From NCBI RefSeq assembly GCF_050624435.1, contig NC_134545.1, positions 82,285,563 through 82,349,562 on the forward strand: DNA of 64,000 nt, given 5' to 3'. Shown piece after piece: positions 29,461-40,223 of this stretch (positions are counted from its first letter, which is position 1; each line of letters opens with the position of its first letter). This DNA comes from Tenrec ecaudatus (taxonomy: Eukaryota; Chordata; Mammalia; Afrosoricida; Tenrecidae). Below the pieces are notes generated by a model that did no database searches, was not told the origin of the DNA, and saw only the letters and a list, made by a program, of their open reading frames with translations. Position numbers and translations under genes: made by a program.

Positions 29461-30775
29461 AACATGACAGCCCAGAAGACCCTGGGGTGTGTGTGTGTAG
29501 GGGAGGGGCAGTCCCACTCTGTCACATGGGATCTTCAGGAGAAGAACACGGAGTGGGTGGCATCCTGCCAACCTAACAGTCCTTGCAGGTACACGTCACC
29601 AAGTCTTCCCTGCGGGAGCCTCCAGGTGGCTCAGCGTCACTGTCCTTTTGGTCAGCGAGCTCTTTATAAATCAGCACAAGGACAAGAAATGACAGCAGGA
29701 AGGACTGGTCGCCCACCAGAGCCAGCTGCAGGACCCTCGGGATACTCTGGGAAGGGGACAGGCTTGGTTCTAGTCCAGCGGTCACCTACCCGCTGTGTGG
29801 CCTGGGTCCAGACACGTCATTCCTCTGTTTTGGTGCCTGCAGAGCTGTGCTGTGGACTCCACCCTCGGGGGAGGACGGGGGTTGTTGGCCCAGTGCTGCC
29901 TCTCACTAGCTTCGAGGCCTCGCAATATCTGTGGGTCAAGAGTCTGGGCAGGGCCAGCAGGTTCTTTGCTTGGTGAGCTCGATTGGTTTCTCTCCAGAAG
30001 CAAAGCCACGGAAGGTGGCGGATGCTTTTTACAGAAAACCGATTTCGATGGAAAACTGGCTCACATGTTTGTAGAGATTGGTAAGTATAGTCTTGTTCAA
30101 CTGGGCGTGTCCTGACTCGTGGAAGCTGATGGACAGGAAGTGGGATGAAGCAGTTGAGGCAGCAGGCACACAGGCTGGTGAGGCAGAGGTGCAGCCTCGG
30201 ACCAATGTATCCACGGTCAGGAGTCCAGTGACGGCTCTGGGGATCGGCAGGCAGCACAATGGATTGAGGAGCCGGATGCAAGGTCCAGAGCTGGCAGAAT
30301 GCGAAGGATTGGACTCTCTCTCCTATACAGAGAGGCTAGGACACCAAGGAGGTGTCTTCCGGCTGCGAGGCAACTGATAGGTTGGGTTCTGTCCCTACTG
30401 ACCCGGAGTGTCCAGTTGACATCATCCCTCACTGTCCTGCTCAGGTTCTCACAAGATTGTCATTGGGGTTTGGGTGGCACCTGAGACTCGGGCCCCTCTT
30501 TCAAACTCGTGTGATGGTTGACGCAAGTCGTCGTCCTGCAACTGTAGCACACATGGCAGCAGCTCACGTCTTCCAGGCCAGCAGGAGGGAACTTTGCGGT
30601 GTGTCATTTTCTTATAACAGGCTCATCTGATTAAGTCAGGCCCACCAGGGTGAAATCACAGTCAACTGATGGGTAACTTCATAGTGGACGTGATGTCCCA
30701 TGACATCCATGGACCTCTTCACCCTCAAGGAGGGGGAATTCGACACACCAGGGAGGCTGGGGTCTTGGAGGCCAC
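29461..30775. other. Interval without a gene; possible unclassified old repeat
   Basis: GCTCATCTGATTAAGTCAGGC at about 30621 and GATCATCCCTCACTG-type words look like decayed transposon sequence, but I cannot name a family. Confidence 0.3.
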
Positions 30776-30786
30776 GCTGGACTTTT
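30776..30786. repeat. Left target-site duplication of a short L1
   Basis: GCTGGACTTTT recurs at 31017-31027 on the other side of the insertion. Confidence 0.75.
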
Positions 30787-31016
30787 TTTTTTATAATCGT
30801 TTTATTAGGGGCTCATATAACTCTCATCACAATCCATACATACATCAGTTGTGTCAAGCACATTTGTACATTCGCTGCCCTCATCATTCTCAAAACATCT
30901 GCTTTTCACCTAAGCCCCTGGCATCAGCTCCTCATTTTTTCCCCTCCCTCCCTGCTGCCCGCTCCCTCATGAGCCCTTGATAATTTACAAATTATTATTT
31001 GTTTTATCCAGCACTG
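30787..31016 (-). mobile_element. Short 5'-truncated L1-like LINE 3' end
   Basis: T-rich tail, ATAATCGTTTTATTAGGGGC, CATCACAATCCATACATACA and CATGAGCCCTTGATAATTTA. About 230 bases, bracketed by the 11-bp duplication GCTGGACTTTT. Confidence 0.88.
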
Positions 31017-31027
31017 GCTGGACTTTT

Positions 31028-31680
31028 CTTATGATAAAATGGCTTTCACTCACGATCCTGTTGCCATCAATCATCATTGCTCTTCATCTTTTCAGTTTTG
31101 AAATCGATAGCAAATCCTAATTTAAAAGAAATTGTTCAAATTCGGCAAAGGATATGTCACAAATAGGGTAAAAATGGTCTTTCCTGACAAAACCATTCCC
31201 CTTCTCAGTTTGCTATTCATGACAGTGACCAGCTTTGAACGGAAAACTCACTTTCCATGGTCATGTAGACGGGCATGATTGAAGCCACATGCGTTCTAGC
31301 CCCCCCCCCCTGTCCCCCCTGTCCCCGGTAGGCTATCATTATTCATTTATTGACTCTAGAAATAAACAAGCTGTTAAGTTTATGGATAACCAAAGCTCTC
31401 CCCAAATAACTGAGAGATTTCCAAACTAACTGTCACGTGAAAGGGCCTGTTCATTAAAGGACAACTAATAAAGAATGTAAGTGGGAGGGTGGTGGGTTCA
31501 CATTGCGCTGATGACCATTGGAAGTTCTCAAGCACATTATGAAAACCCAACAGGGGCCTCAGTCCATGTTTATAACTTAGGCCCATGGAAGAGTTCTCAG
31601 GAAAGGAGTATTTTCTCACAGCCGTCTAGTCAATTCTGACCCACGGATACGCGAAAGGCCAGGGTAGAACTGCTTCTGTG
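31028..31680. other. AT-rich unique stretch, possible conserved noncoding DNA
   Basis: 31030-31270 is AT-rich, non-repetitive and unlike its GC-rich surroundings (AATCATCATTGCTCTTCATC, TTGAAATCGATAGCAAATCC, TTCCTGACAAAACCATTCCC). A CCCC-rich interruption is at 31300-31325. No coding signal. Confidence 0.35.
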
Positions 31681-31682
31681 AA

Positions 31683-31890
31683 TTTTGGGTGGCATCGTGG
31701 TTATGCATTGGTTGGGCTTCAACCTGCAAGGTCGGCAGTTTGAAATCACCAGAAGCTCCTCAGGAGAAAGATGGGTTTTTTACTCCCACAAAGAGTTACA
31801 GTCTTGGAGACGCGCAGGGGCAGCTCTACCCTGTCCTATATGGGCTCCATGAGCTGGCATCTGCTTGATGGCAGTGAGTTTGGGGCAGTT
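31683..31890 (+). mobile_element. AfroSINE copy
   Basis: GGGTGGCATCGTGGTTATGC, CAAGGTCGGCAGTTTGAAAT, CAGCTCTACCCTGTCCTATA and the tail CTGCTTGATGGCAGTGAGTT. Confidence 0.88.
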
Positions 31891-32451
31891 TCTCCCCAAA
31901 GTGGTGGAGCCTCCGTGTCTCTGTGGACTTCCGCTTCCTCATGCCTAGAGGCTGGCGGAGCACTGTTGGCACGGTGGGCAGGCACTTCTTCCTTGTGCAT
32001 AATGGCTGGACTTTTGGCATCTTGGTGCCCGTCTACATGGCCACCAAACAACCCCACATATTTCCCAAGGCCCCCGAGGGTGGTCCTCCTCCCTTTTGGG
32101 CGCCCCCTGGACTTCTTCATATGACCTGAGAGGCCTGCTGACAGCAGCCTTCTGTCTGTGTCCGTAGTTCCATTGGCCAGGTGGGCCTGGGGAAGATGGG
32201 AATGCTTTGGTGGGGGAGGGAATCCTTGCGCAGCTAGGCTCACGACTGCCAGGTGGTCAGAGAGGAAGGGTCAGCAGGAAGGAAGGTCCGGGATAGCTGT
32301 CCCCAGGAACGGGAGGGCGTGGAGACGAGAACCCTTGGCCTGAGCCTGGTCCCTCACTGTGCCCCGGTTTTGAGAGATGAAGGGAGCGGTGCCACTTGTG
32401 AAGCTGGCAGGCCGGGTCCCCATCTGTCATGAGGTCCTCATTAGAAGCTCC
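31891..32451. other. Unique sequence left of the inverted duplication
   Basis: No gene or repeat recognised. GC-rich. Confidence 0.35.
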
Positions 32452-32752
32452 CTGTCCATTGGCAGGACCTTATCATTGGGGCTTGCCTGACCTTTGGGGC
32501 AGCAGATGCCGCTTCTGGTCGAGCTGGAGAAAGATCAGGAGGCTCTGGATCTGGGGCCCAGCCAGGAGGCTTGACCCTGTCTCCTGCAGGGTTTCTGTTC
32601 TGAGGGGGGGTTGTGTTCCAGGCCTGGGTCCTTCTAGCCCCTGGCCCCTGCCCTTGGGGAGGCCATGGTAGGTCCTGGTGTGCTTGGAGCCAGAAGGAAG
32701 GATGTGTGAGGTCATCAAACCAAAATAATAATAAAACAAAACAAAAACAAAG

Positions 32753-32948
32753 CCCCAACTCATGGTCATCAAGTCCATCCGGGCTCATGGGGACCCTCTA
32801 GGACAGGGTAGAACTGTCCTTGTGGGTTTTTGAGTCCCTAACTCTTTACTGCTGTAAAAAGCCTCATCTTTCTTCCTCGGAGCAGCTGGTGGTTTCGAAC
32901 TGCAGACCTCATGGTTAGCAGCCAAATGCGTAACCAGTATGCCACCAG
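32753..32948 (-). mobile_element. AfroSINE copy in the left inverted arm
   Basis: CATCAAGTCCATCCGGGCTC, GGACAGGGTAGAACTGTCCT, GGTTTCGAACTGCAGACCTC and GCGTAACCAGTATGCCACC. Its mirror copy is at 34922-35125, so it was present before the duplication. Confidence 0.9.
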
Positions 32949-33019
32949 GTCAGGTAAAATGAAGGCTGTAGGCATGCTCGGTCAGGTGAGGCTCATGGGT
33001 CAGACTTAATCATCTACCC

Positions 33020-33180
33020 TGACTTAATTGCATGGCTTTGGATGAGCTGATGAACTTTCTGTCTTGTTTGTTCTCTTAACTGCAAAACGGAGAGAAGGAT
33101 AGCCGTCTTTGCAGGGCTGGTGTGAGGCTGAGGGATCGAGAGCTGCACCTGGCAGAGAATGGACATTTGAATTGGTCGTA
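33020..33180 (+). repeat. MIR-like SINE in the left inverted arm
   Basis: TTAATTGCATGGCTTTGGAT, TCTCTTAACTGCAAAACGGA and GCAGGGCTGGTGTGAGGCTG. Mirrored at about 34700-34870. Confidence 0.65.
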
Positions 33181-33331
33181 GCCACTAGGCTGGGCAGAGG
33201 CCCTCCTCTCTCTTCTATCGGGCCAGAGACCCTGGAGTGTACAAGTGCTGCTTGGCGGAGGGGGGCGACCCTTCAGCCACCCTCCAGGGCCCCACATCCA
33301 CAGGGCAGGACTGTCTACCCCCCAGCTGGTC

Positions 33332-34566
33332 TGGAGAGAGACTGGGGTGTTTCAGAGGGTGGCAGGATGGAGATGGGAGGGAGAGGGGAGACTCTGGTTT
33401 CTGGGGTCCTGAATGTTTACTCGGGCCAGTAAACAGCAAAGAGCATGGGCCAGTGTTGTCCTTGGAGATGGACAGGGCAGAGCGGGGTACAGGGTGGACC
33501 AGTGCATTATATTACAAGCCCAGCCCTGCTGGGCTCCCGCAGGCTCAGTATAGACCCCGGAGCTGTCTGCTGCCTCAGCTGCGATGCCCAGAGAGAGCTG
33601 TCCCCTCTCCCTCAGGGCAGACACAGGTGCAGGGTCGGACTCTGACCCAGGCAGCTGCTCCAGTAGATTGTGGTCTCTGGGCTCCTCTCAGGGGCAGAGG
33701 GAGGCAGTGAGCGCGTGGGCAAGCTGTTAAATATGAGCCTAGGAGGCAGGTTTTAAGTCAGGCCCCCGAGTGATAGGTCTGTAACAGCTCAGGGCCCTAA
33801 CCTGCTCACTGCTGGGACCCTCTGGTCTTCCTCCACACCCCCACCCTGCTGCTCTATGTGGGCAGGGGCATGGGGCCTGGGGCCGAGGGCGTGCCACATT
33901 TGAACGAACGAGCATAAAGGTGAGGGTGCTAGTGCTGTGGATGCTGATGAATAATAAGTATGAATTAATAATGGGAATAACTGTTTCTTAGCGAACTTAC
34001 TACACGCCAAGTGCTTTTCTCAGTGCTTACTAATCGTGCTGAGGGCTGTGGAGGAATTCACAGAATGGTAACCGTTCCCCTACTTACAACTCCACCGTGG
34101 TCTGTCTGTGGCTCCGTACAGCACGAAGGGCAAGAGGGGGCACTGGGAGAATGGTGGCGGTGAGGGATGAAGGTCACTTGGGTCACGTGACTTGGTGGCT
34201 GAGTGGGTTAAGCATTGGGCTGTTAACTGACAGTTTGGGGGTTGGAACCCACCCCGCACTCCACGGGAGAAAGACGAGGCAGGCTGCTTCCGTAACGATT
34301 TGCAGTCTCGGGGACCCCCCGGAACAGTCTGCCTTGCCCTATGCCAGTCACTAAGAATCGGAATAGATGCGACAGCCATGGGCACTGAGTCAGGTGGAGA
34401 CAGTGGGCTGGCTCTGAGAGAGACTCAGGAGTACAGCCATGCGGATTTGCTGGTAGAATAAATGTAGGGTGACGTCCAGAGCAGGACCAGGAACGCCTGC
34501 TGGGCGATGTCTTTAAAGTGTTGCAAAGCAAGGCCCTTCCTTTGAGGACGAAGGTGCGCCTGACCT
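33332..34566. other. Spacer of the inverted duplication
   Basis: 1,235 bases between the arms. It holds a possible reverse MIR at about 33940-34075 (CTTACTACACGCCAAGTGC) and one AfroSINE. No gene recognised. Confidence 0.7.
34190..34392 (+). mobile_element. AfroSINE copy in the inverted-repeat spacer
   Basis: GACTTGGTGGCTGAGTGGGT, GCATTGGGCTGTTAACTGAC, GGGTTGGAACCCACCCCGCA and the tail AAGAATCGGAATAGATGCGA. Confidence 0.85.
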
Positions 34567-34689
34567 GACCAGCTGGGGGGTAGACGGTCCTGCCCTGCGG
34601 ATGTGGGGCCCTGGAGGGTGGCTGAAGCCTCCCACCCCCGCCCAATCAGTACTTGTGCACTCCAGGGTCTCTGCCCAGCCTAGTGGCTA

Positions 34690-34870
34690 CGACCAATTAC
34701 CGAATGTCTATTCTCCACAAGGTGCAGCTCTCGACCCCTCAGCCTCAGCCTCACGCCAGCCCTGCGAGGACGGCTATCCTTCTGTCCGTTTTGCAGTTAA
34801 GAGAACAAACAAGACAGAAAGTTCATCAGCTTGTCCAAAGCCACGCAATTAAGTCCGCATTGACGATTAA
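34690..34870 (-). repeat. MIR-like SINE in the right inverted arm
   Basis: Mirror of the copy at 33020-33180 (TCCGTTTTGCAGTTAAGAGA, CCAAAGCCACGCAATTAAGT). Confidence 0.65.
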
Positions 34871-34921
34871 GTCTTGCCCATGAGCCTCACCTGACCGGGC
34901 ACACTTACAGCTTTCATTTTA

Positions 34922-35125
34922 CCTGACCTGGTGGCATACTGGTTACACATGGGGCTGCTAACCAAGAGGTCTGCAGTTCGAAGCCACCAGCTGCTCCGAG
35001 GAAGACAGACGAGGCTTTTTACAGCAGTGAAGAGTTACGACCTCAGAAACCCACAGGGACAGTTCTACCCTGTCCTAGAGGGTCCCCACGAGCCTGGGTG
35101 GACTTGATGACCGTGAGTTGGGGCT
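34922..35125 (+). mobile_element. AfroSINE copy in the right inverted arm
   Basis: GACCTGGTGGCATACTGGTT, GGGGCTGCTAACCAAGAGGT, GCAGTTCGAAGCCACCAGCT and GGACTTGATGACCGTGAGTT. Mirror of 32753-32948. Confidence 0.9.
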
Positions 35126-35439
35126 TTGTTTTTTTTATTATTATTTTGGTTTGATGACCTCACACGTCCTACCTTCTGGCTCCATCAGAACCCATGGGGG
35201 CAAGCTCATCATGGTCTCCCCAAGGGCAGGGGCTAGAAGGACCCAGGCCTGGAACACCCGCCCCTCTCCTCAGAACAGAAACCCTGCAGGAGACAGGGTC
35301 AAGCCTCCTGGCTGGGCCCCAGGTCCAGAGCCTCCTGGTCTTTGGTCAGACCGGCCAGAACGAGCATATGCTGCCCTAAAGGTCAGGCGAGCCCCAATAA
35401 TAAGGCCCTGCCAATGGACAGAACACTGAAAAACCGATG

Positions 35440-35795
35440 CATTTGAACGGTGGTCCTGGCAAAGAAAAGCACCAGGGATGGCTAAGAGAACAGACGGGTC
35501 TGTCTCAGAAGGAGTACCACCAGGATGCTCCTTCGAGGCAAAGATGGTGAGACGTCTCGTGGACTTGGGAGCTGTCAGGAGAGACCAGTCCTTAGGGAAG
35601 GACTTCGTGCTTGGTCAAGAAAAGGGGCAGCGAAGAGAGGAAGGCCCCGGACAGGATGGACTGACCCAGTGGCTGTAACAATGGCCTAATCCTAAGAACC
35701 TCAGTGAGGCGGGGGCAGGAGCGGGCGGTGTTTCGTTCTGTGGCACATAGAGTCACTGAGTCGGAGTCGACTCCACGGCACCTACCCACCACAGC
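35440..35795 (+). mobile_element. RTE (BovB-like) LINE 3' end
   Basis: Frame from about 35598 reads KDFVLGQEKGQRR, then frame-degraded GRP/DGLTQW. This matches the conserved C-terminal end of RTE reverse transcriptase ORFs (family pattern K-D-I-M-L-G-K-x-x-G-Q-R-K-R-G-R-P). The 3' end GTTTCGTTCTGTGGCACATA and GTCGGAGTCGACTCCACGGC is the same tail as AfroSINEs use. Broken copy, not a functional gene. Confidence 0.75.
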
Positions 35796-35875
35796 AAGGT
35801 GGGCGAAGAGACTGTGGTCCGTTCATACGACGGAAGATGATTCGGTCAGAAAAGCAGGAACCAAGTGCTGATTCA

Positions 35876-36015
35876 CAAGGAGCCCTGGTGGCTCATCGGT
35901 AAAGCACTAGACTGCTCATCAAAAGGTCAGAGGTTCCAACCCAATCAGAACCTTCCCGGAAAAAAGACCTGACCATCTACGTCTGTAAAGACTGTCGCTT
36001 AGAAAACCTTAGGGG
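35876..36015 (+). mobile_element. AfroSINE copy, 3' truncated
   Basis: AAGGAGCCCTGGTGGCTCAT, GCACTAGACTGCTCATCAAA, GGTTCCAACCCAATCAGAAC and GTCTGTAAAGACTGTCGC. Confidence 0.88.
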
Positions 36016-36805
36016 ACCTTCCTCATTCACAGGAAGGCCTCGGTGACACCGAGCACCTCACACTGACACATGCTACCCTGGGCACGAGCCCCAGGCCCCC
36101 AGCTCCACAGACCCCAGGATGCCAGGTATGCACAGCAGCCAGACCAGGCCTGTGCAGAGACAGGACCTGCTCCAGGCTCGAGGCTAGGAGAAGGACTGCG
36201 TGCTGGGGACGGGTCGCTTTTCTGGCCGATTGAGATGCTTTGGAGCTAGAGAGAGCTGGTGGCCGCACATGACTGTGTCTGCACTTACAGGCACAGGGCT
36301 GTTCACAGGGATGATGCCTGGCTTTCACCTGACTTGGAAAAACACAGGGGACGTGTGTCATCTTTGGCTTGGCGGGGGGCGGTGGCATCGAATGGGCCGG
36401 GGAAATGCCGTTCTGTGCAGTGTGATCGTGGTTTCACCCAGCTGCGTCTCCAGGTATTATCAGCCATAAAACTGCCCAAAGAAAGGCCCCCAAGCGTCTC
36501 TCCAATACGTCAGACCTACAGGCTTGGGAACACCAGTCGCCGTACTCCGTCCAGAACGGCCTAAGCCAGGGGTTGCCAAACGGCCTCATCACCTGGTTTG
36601 GCACGGCCTGGGAGCTAAGAATAGCTTTTCTATTTTTATGTTAAAAAAAAAAAGGTTATTTAGCTTTCTGGCAAGAACAGCTGCTGGACTTTGCCTGTTG
36701 GCTCACTGAGCCTCGGCCAGGTACTGTCTGTCTGTCCCTTTATAGCTAGCATGCCCATCCTCAGCCTGAATCCCCTGCCCCACCCTGAGGGAAGGAGACC
36801 CTGTC
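36016..36805. other. Unique sequence, no feature seen
   Basis: No repeat or coding signal recognised. An A-run (36642-36653) is the only low-complexity mark. Confidence 0.35.
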
Positions 36806-36809
36806 TGAG

Positions 36810-37006
36810 CTCAGTCTCGGCCGTCAAGTCGATGCTGACTCAGCAGCACAGGGCAGGGCTGAGCTGGCCTTGTGGGTTTCTAAGACAGTAACTCTTCATG
36901 GGAGTAGAAAGCCTCATCTTTCTTCCCAAGGAGCAGCTGGTGGTTTTGAACTGCTGATCTTGTAGTTAGTAGCCCAACACACAACCATCATACCACCAGG
37001 GCCCCT
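36810..37006 (-). mobile_element. AfroSINE copy, full-length
   Basis: CGGCCGTCAAGTCGATGCTG, CTTGTGGGTTTCTAAGACAG, AACTCTTCATGGGAGTAGAA and CATACCACCAGGGCCCCT. Confidence 0.92.
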
Positions 37007-37327
37007 CCATTGTCAACTGGGGCGAGAAAGACCCAAACCCTAAAACTGTCCTCACCAGCCTCGACCTCCCGAGGAGTTGTTGTGGAACTTTCTACTGTGA
37101 ATCTGCACATGGCTTTCAGAGCAGATCAGTTTTCCATTCATACACGGTTTGTTTCATCTCATCTACTGCCATCCCCACAACGCAACAGGACCTGTTCCAT
37201 TTCCTCCCCGGTTTCCTGTTCCCTGTTCCCATTCCTCCTCTTTCCCAACCTTTCTGAACTTTGTCCTCGGGGTAAATGCTGCCCTTTTGATCTCAAGGGA
37301 TTGCATGTTTCAAAGTTCCCTTATCAA

Positions 37328-37985
37328 GCGAGCTCACTGCAGTGGGGTCAGCGACCCTCTCGGAGGACAGAGCAGACCAGCCCTCATGGGTTTCCAAGGC
37401 TGGAGCTCTTCTTTAAAAATCATTTTATTGGGGGCTCGTACAAGTCCATCACAATCCATACATCCATCCATTGTGACAAGCACATTTGTACATTTGTTGC
37501 CATCATCATTCTTAAAACATTTGCTTTCTACTTGAGCCCTTGGTATCAGCTCCTCATTTTTTACCCTCCCTCCCTCATGAACCCTTGATAATTTATAAAT
37601 TATTATTATTTTTTCATGTCTTGCACTGACTGATGTCTCCCTTCATCCACTTTTCTGTTATCCATCCTCCTGGGAGGGGGTTATATGCAGATCCTTGGGA
37701 TCGGTTCCCTCTTTCTCCCCTACCTTCCCCTTCCCCTCCTGGTATCACCACTCTCAATATTTGTCCCAAGAGGTCTATCTGTCCTGGATTCCCTGTCTTT
37801 CCAGCTCTTATCCGAACCTGTGTCCATGATCTGGTCTAGCCAGATTTGTAAGGTAGAATTGGGGTCATGATCGTGCGGGAGGGGTCGGGGGAGGACCGAG
37901 GCTGGAACTCTTGCCAGGAGCTCTTCTTCCTCGCTTGGAGGTGGGTTGGAACTGCTGACTTGCAGCCTAAGGCTAACTTTTGCCT
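37328..37985 (-). mobile_element. AfroSINE copy split by an L1
   Basis: 37328-37410 is the tail side (GAGCTCACTGCAGTGGGGTC, CATGGGTTTCCAAGGCTGG). 37899-37985 is the head side (GGAGGTGGGTTGGAACTGCT, GACTTGCAGCCTAAGGCTAA). The L1 between them carries a 14-bp target duplication made of SINE sequence. Confidence 0.75.
37411..37898 (-). mobile_element. L1-like LINE 3' end inserted in an AfroSINE
   Basis: 488 bases: CTTTAAAAATCATTTTATTG, CAAGTCCATCACAATCCATA, GGAGGGGGTTATATGCAGAT and GGTAGAATTGGGGTCATGAT. Flanked by AGGCTGGAGCTCTT (37397-37410) and AGGCTGGAACTCTT (37899-37912), one mismatch in 14. Confidence 0.88.
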
Positions 37986-37989
37986 CAGA

Positions 37990-40010
37990 TCGCAGAGTCA
38001 GTTGTTTGGCTGAAAACTGAACCAAGTGGTGGTGGGTGTGGAGGTAGGGCGAGGGTGAGACCTGCAGGGTGACCAAGGGCCATGGTCTCTGGGTCCCCCC
38101 AGCTGTCCAGGCTGCTTATACCACTCGGCCGGCCACGCCACCACCCAGAGAGCCACCTTGTGCAGGTCACGGCGGCTGGCTTCTGGCTTCCTGTCAGTGA
38201 AGGCGGCGAATATGATGAATACCAGCCAACTGCTGTTTACCAGGGACAGGTGATTTATGTCAGCATCTAAATTTTAAATGCTGCCTTTGCTTCCCAGAAA
38301 GCTGTCTGGTTGGGGAAACTGCTGGTACTAAATGCCTGTCATAAATCCGTGGTTTTGAACCTGAAAGAAGGGGCTGGCGCTTTCTCAGAGGTCGGCAGTT
38401 TCTCCTTACCTCGCTAAATACCTGTTGCGTCAATAATTAAAAACAATAGTTCAACTGGGTGCTAAATTATGAGCTTGCCAAAGCACAACCATGCCTCTTA
38501 TTTTTTCCAATTAATCGTGTAAGAAAAAAAAAAGCCATTCATTGCATTAGCAAGAAAGCTGGGATCGCCAACCCTAAGTTACCCAGCAGTCTGTGGGGCT
38601 GAGGAAGTCCAAAGAGCTGCTTACAAGACACTGGGCTTTGAAATCCTGGGTGGGGAGATCTCTGGGGAGTCTGCCCGGGTTCCTCGTGGAGCCCATCTTC
38701 CAGGACTTGTGGCCGTGGGGAGCAGTCCTGTGCCTCCCCACCCACTGCCTGGAGATGCTTGGGCCAGGTTCTCGAGCTGGCCGCTGGCCTGCCCGTCCTC
38801 GGGCTCCCGAAAGTCTGGCCTTTGAGTGTACATTCAGTTCTCTGCTGCAGGAACTGGTCCTGCTTGAGGCAGTCCGCTTTGGTCCCAAACTGTGACTCCC
38901 TCCTCAGACTTCACGTCTTGGGATTAGACCCGGACTAGGCCCGTACCCTGAGCCCGTGAAGCCCCTGAAGCTTGGAAGCCCCTGAAGTGCCTGGCCATGT
39001 ACTCCTGAGAATACAGTAATCATAAACCCCACGGCGCACTTCTCCTCAGCACCACCTGGAGGCGCCACAGGTGGGAAGGAGGACAATGGATACTGGTGCT
39101 AAACCCACAATGCCCACGGGACGTGCTCTTTGGAGCCTGTTGGCACGATTTCAAACGTTGATGTCGGTCAGCATCAAACTGCCCACCCGTTTAGCTTTTC
39201 AGAGGCAGGGGTTAGGCATGGTAACGCTGCCACCCTCATCCCAACTCACCCCCAGGACACATTTAGGATTTTGCTTATCTGCCCACCCGTTCCCCATGGC
39301 ATCATCTCTGTCTCAAGGGAGCCTGGAGTCTGCTCTGCGCCTGTCCATCAGGTCCTGGGCAACCAGTGTCCGCTGGCCTCTCCTTTGCACAGCCAAGAGG
39401 TGCTCCTGGGAACTCATTCCCCAGCTGAGAGTATCAGTCCCGGGGTAACTCTCTAGCTCACAGTGAGGGGAGCATCTGAAAGCCCCTGCCTTGTCAAGTG
39501 CACACATCCACTCAATAACTGCTCACTGAAGCACTTCCTGTGTTCCAGACTCTGTACTAGGCTCCGGGTGGTGGTGGGGGGTGGGGGGTGGGGCTAGACC
39601 AGTGAGCAAAACGGATATAGCCCTTGTCCTGATGCTACAGGATGCTGTAAGTTCTGCTCTGCATGCCATGCAGGGCCGTGGGGGTCTGGGAGCAGGGGGC
39701 ACAGGTGAGCATGTAGGTGCTGAGTGCTGGGAAAGGTTTCACAGGGGAGGAGGCACTTGATAGGGTTCTGAGGCCAAGTAGGAATCGCCAAGGCACCACA
39801 GGGAAGACTTGGGGGGTGGGGGGGTTGCCTGTGCCAAAGCCTGGCAGTGAGAGCTAGGTGAGTGGCGACCGAAGGACCATGACGCTCTGGAGTGCAGTTT
39901 ACTTGCAAAACCTTTTGTTTGCTTTTTTGGGGTGGGGGTTGTTTGCCTCCCCCCATGCCCCTCATGCCCCCTCAGAAGAGGCCAACTCAGGGCAAAATGA
40001 GCAGGTCGGG
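37990..40010. other. Mostly unique interval, no gene
   Basis: Contains the candidate regulatory patch at 38180-38540. A possible MIR3/L2 fragment lies at about 39500-39640 (CTTCCTGTGTTCCAGACTCT). GC-rich elsewhere. The open frames lack recognisable domains. Confidence 0.4.
38180..38540. promoter_or_regulatory. Candidate AT-rich regulatory patch
   Basis: Homeodomain-type words TAATTAA (38434-38440), AATTAATC (about 38509) and TAAATTAT (38464), plus SOX-like AACAATAG and GATTTATG, cluster in non-repeat AT-rich DNA between GC-rich flanks. Read by eye only. Confidence 0.35.
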
Positions 40011-40014
40011 AGAG

Positions 40015-40185
40015 CTGGTTCCTGGGTGGCACCAGTGGTCAAGCACTTGGTTGCTATAAGCAGTTGGCCATTGGAAGGCGTGCAGAGGGGCCTCAGAAGC
40101 AAGCCCCGGTGACTGACTTCCATCACCTCAGCCACTGGCAACCCCGTGTAGCACAATTCTATTCAGACATACTTGGAGTCACCAA
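40015..40185 (+). mobile_element. AfroSINE copy, diverged
   Basis: GGTTCCTGGGTGGCACCAGT, GCACTTGGTTGCTATAAGC, GCCACTGGCAACCCCGTGTA and ACATACTTGGAGTCACC. Confidence 0.6.
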
Positions 40186-40223
40186 CTTTTTAATTATAAA
40201 GAGTAAACCAGGAGACCCAAAGA

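Larger units (their letters stand above)
32452..33331 (+). repeat. Left arm of a large inverted duplication
   Basis: 880 bases that align with the reverse complement of 34567-35421. Outer end CTGTCCATTGGCAGGACC pairs with GGCCCTGCCAATGGACAG. Inner end CCAGCTGGTC pairs with GACCAGCTGG. Long perfect blocks include GCTGGGGCC-type and CTCCTGCAGGGTTTCTGTTC. The arm carries an AfroSINE and a MIR, both mirrored in the other arm. Confidence 0.92.
34567..35421 (-). repeat. Right arm of the large inverted duplication
   Basis: 855 bases, inverted relative to 32452-33331. By eye, sections compared base by base are around 85-90 % identical with several small indels. Single-arm differences include a shortened CAAAACAAAA run and changes in the tail beside the TTATTATTATT tract. 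Confidence 0.92.

Noticed and set aside
35478..35678. Small plus-strand protein gene
   Set aside because: The frame is the broken 3' end of an RTE reverse transcriptase, not a cellular gene.
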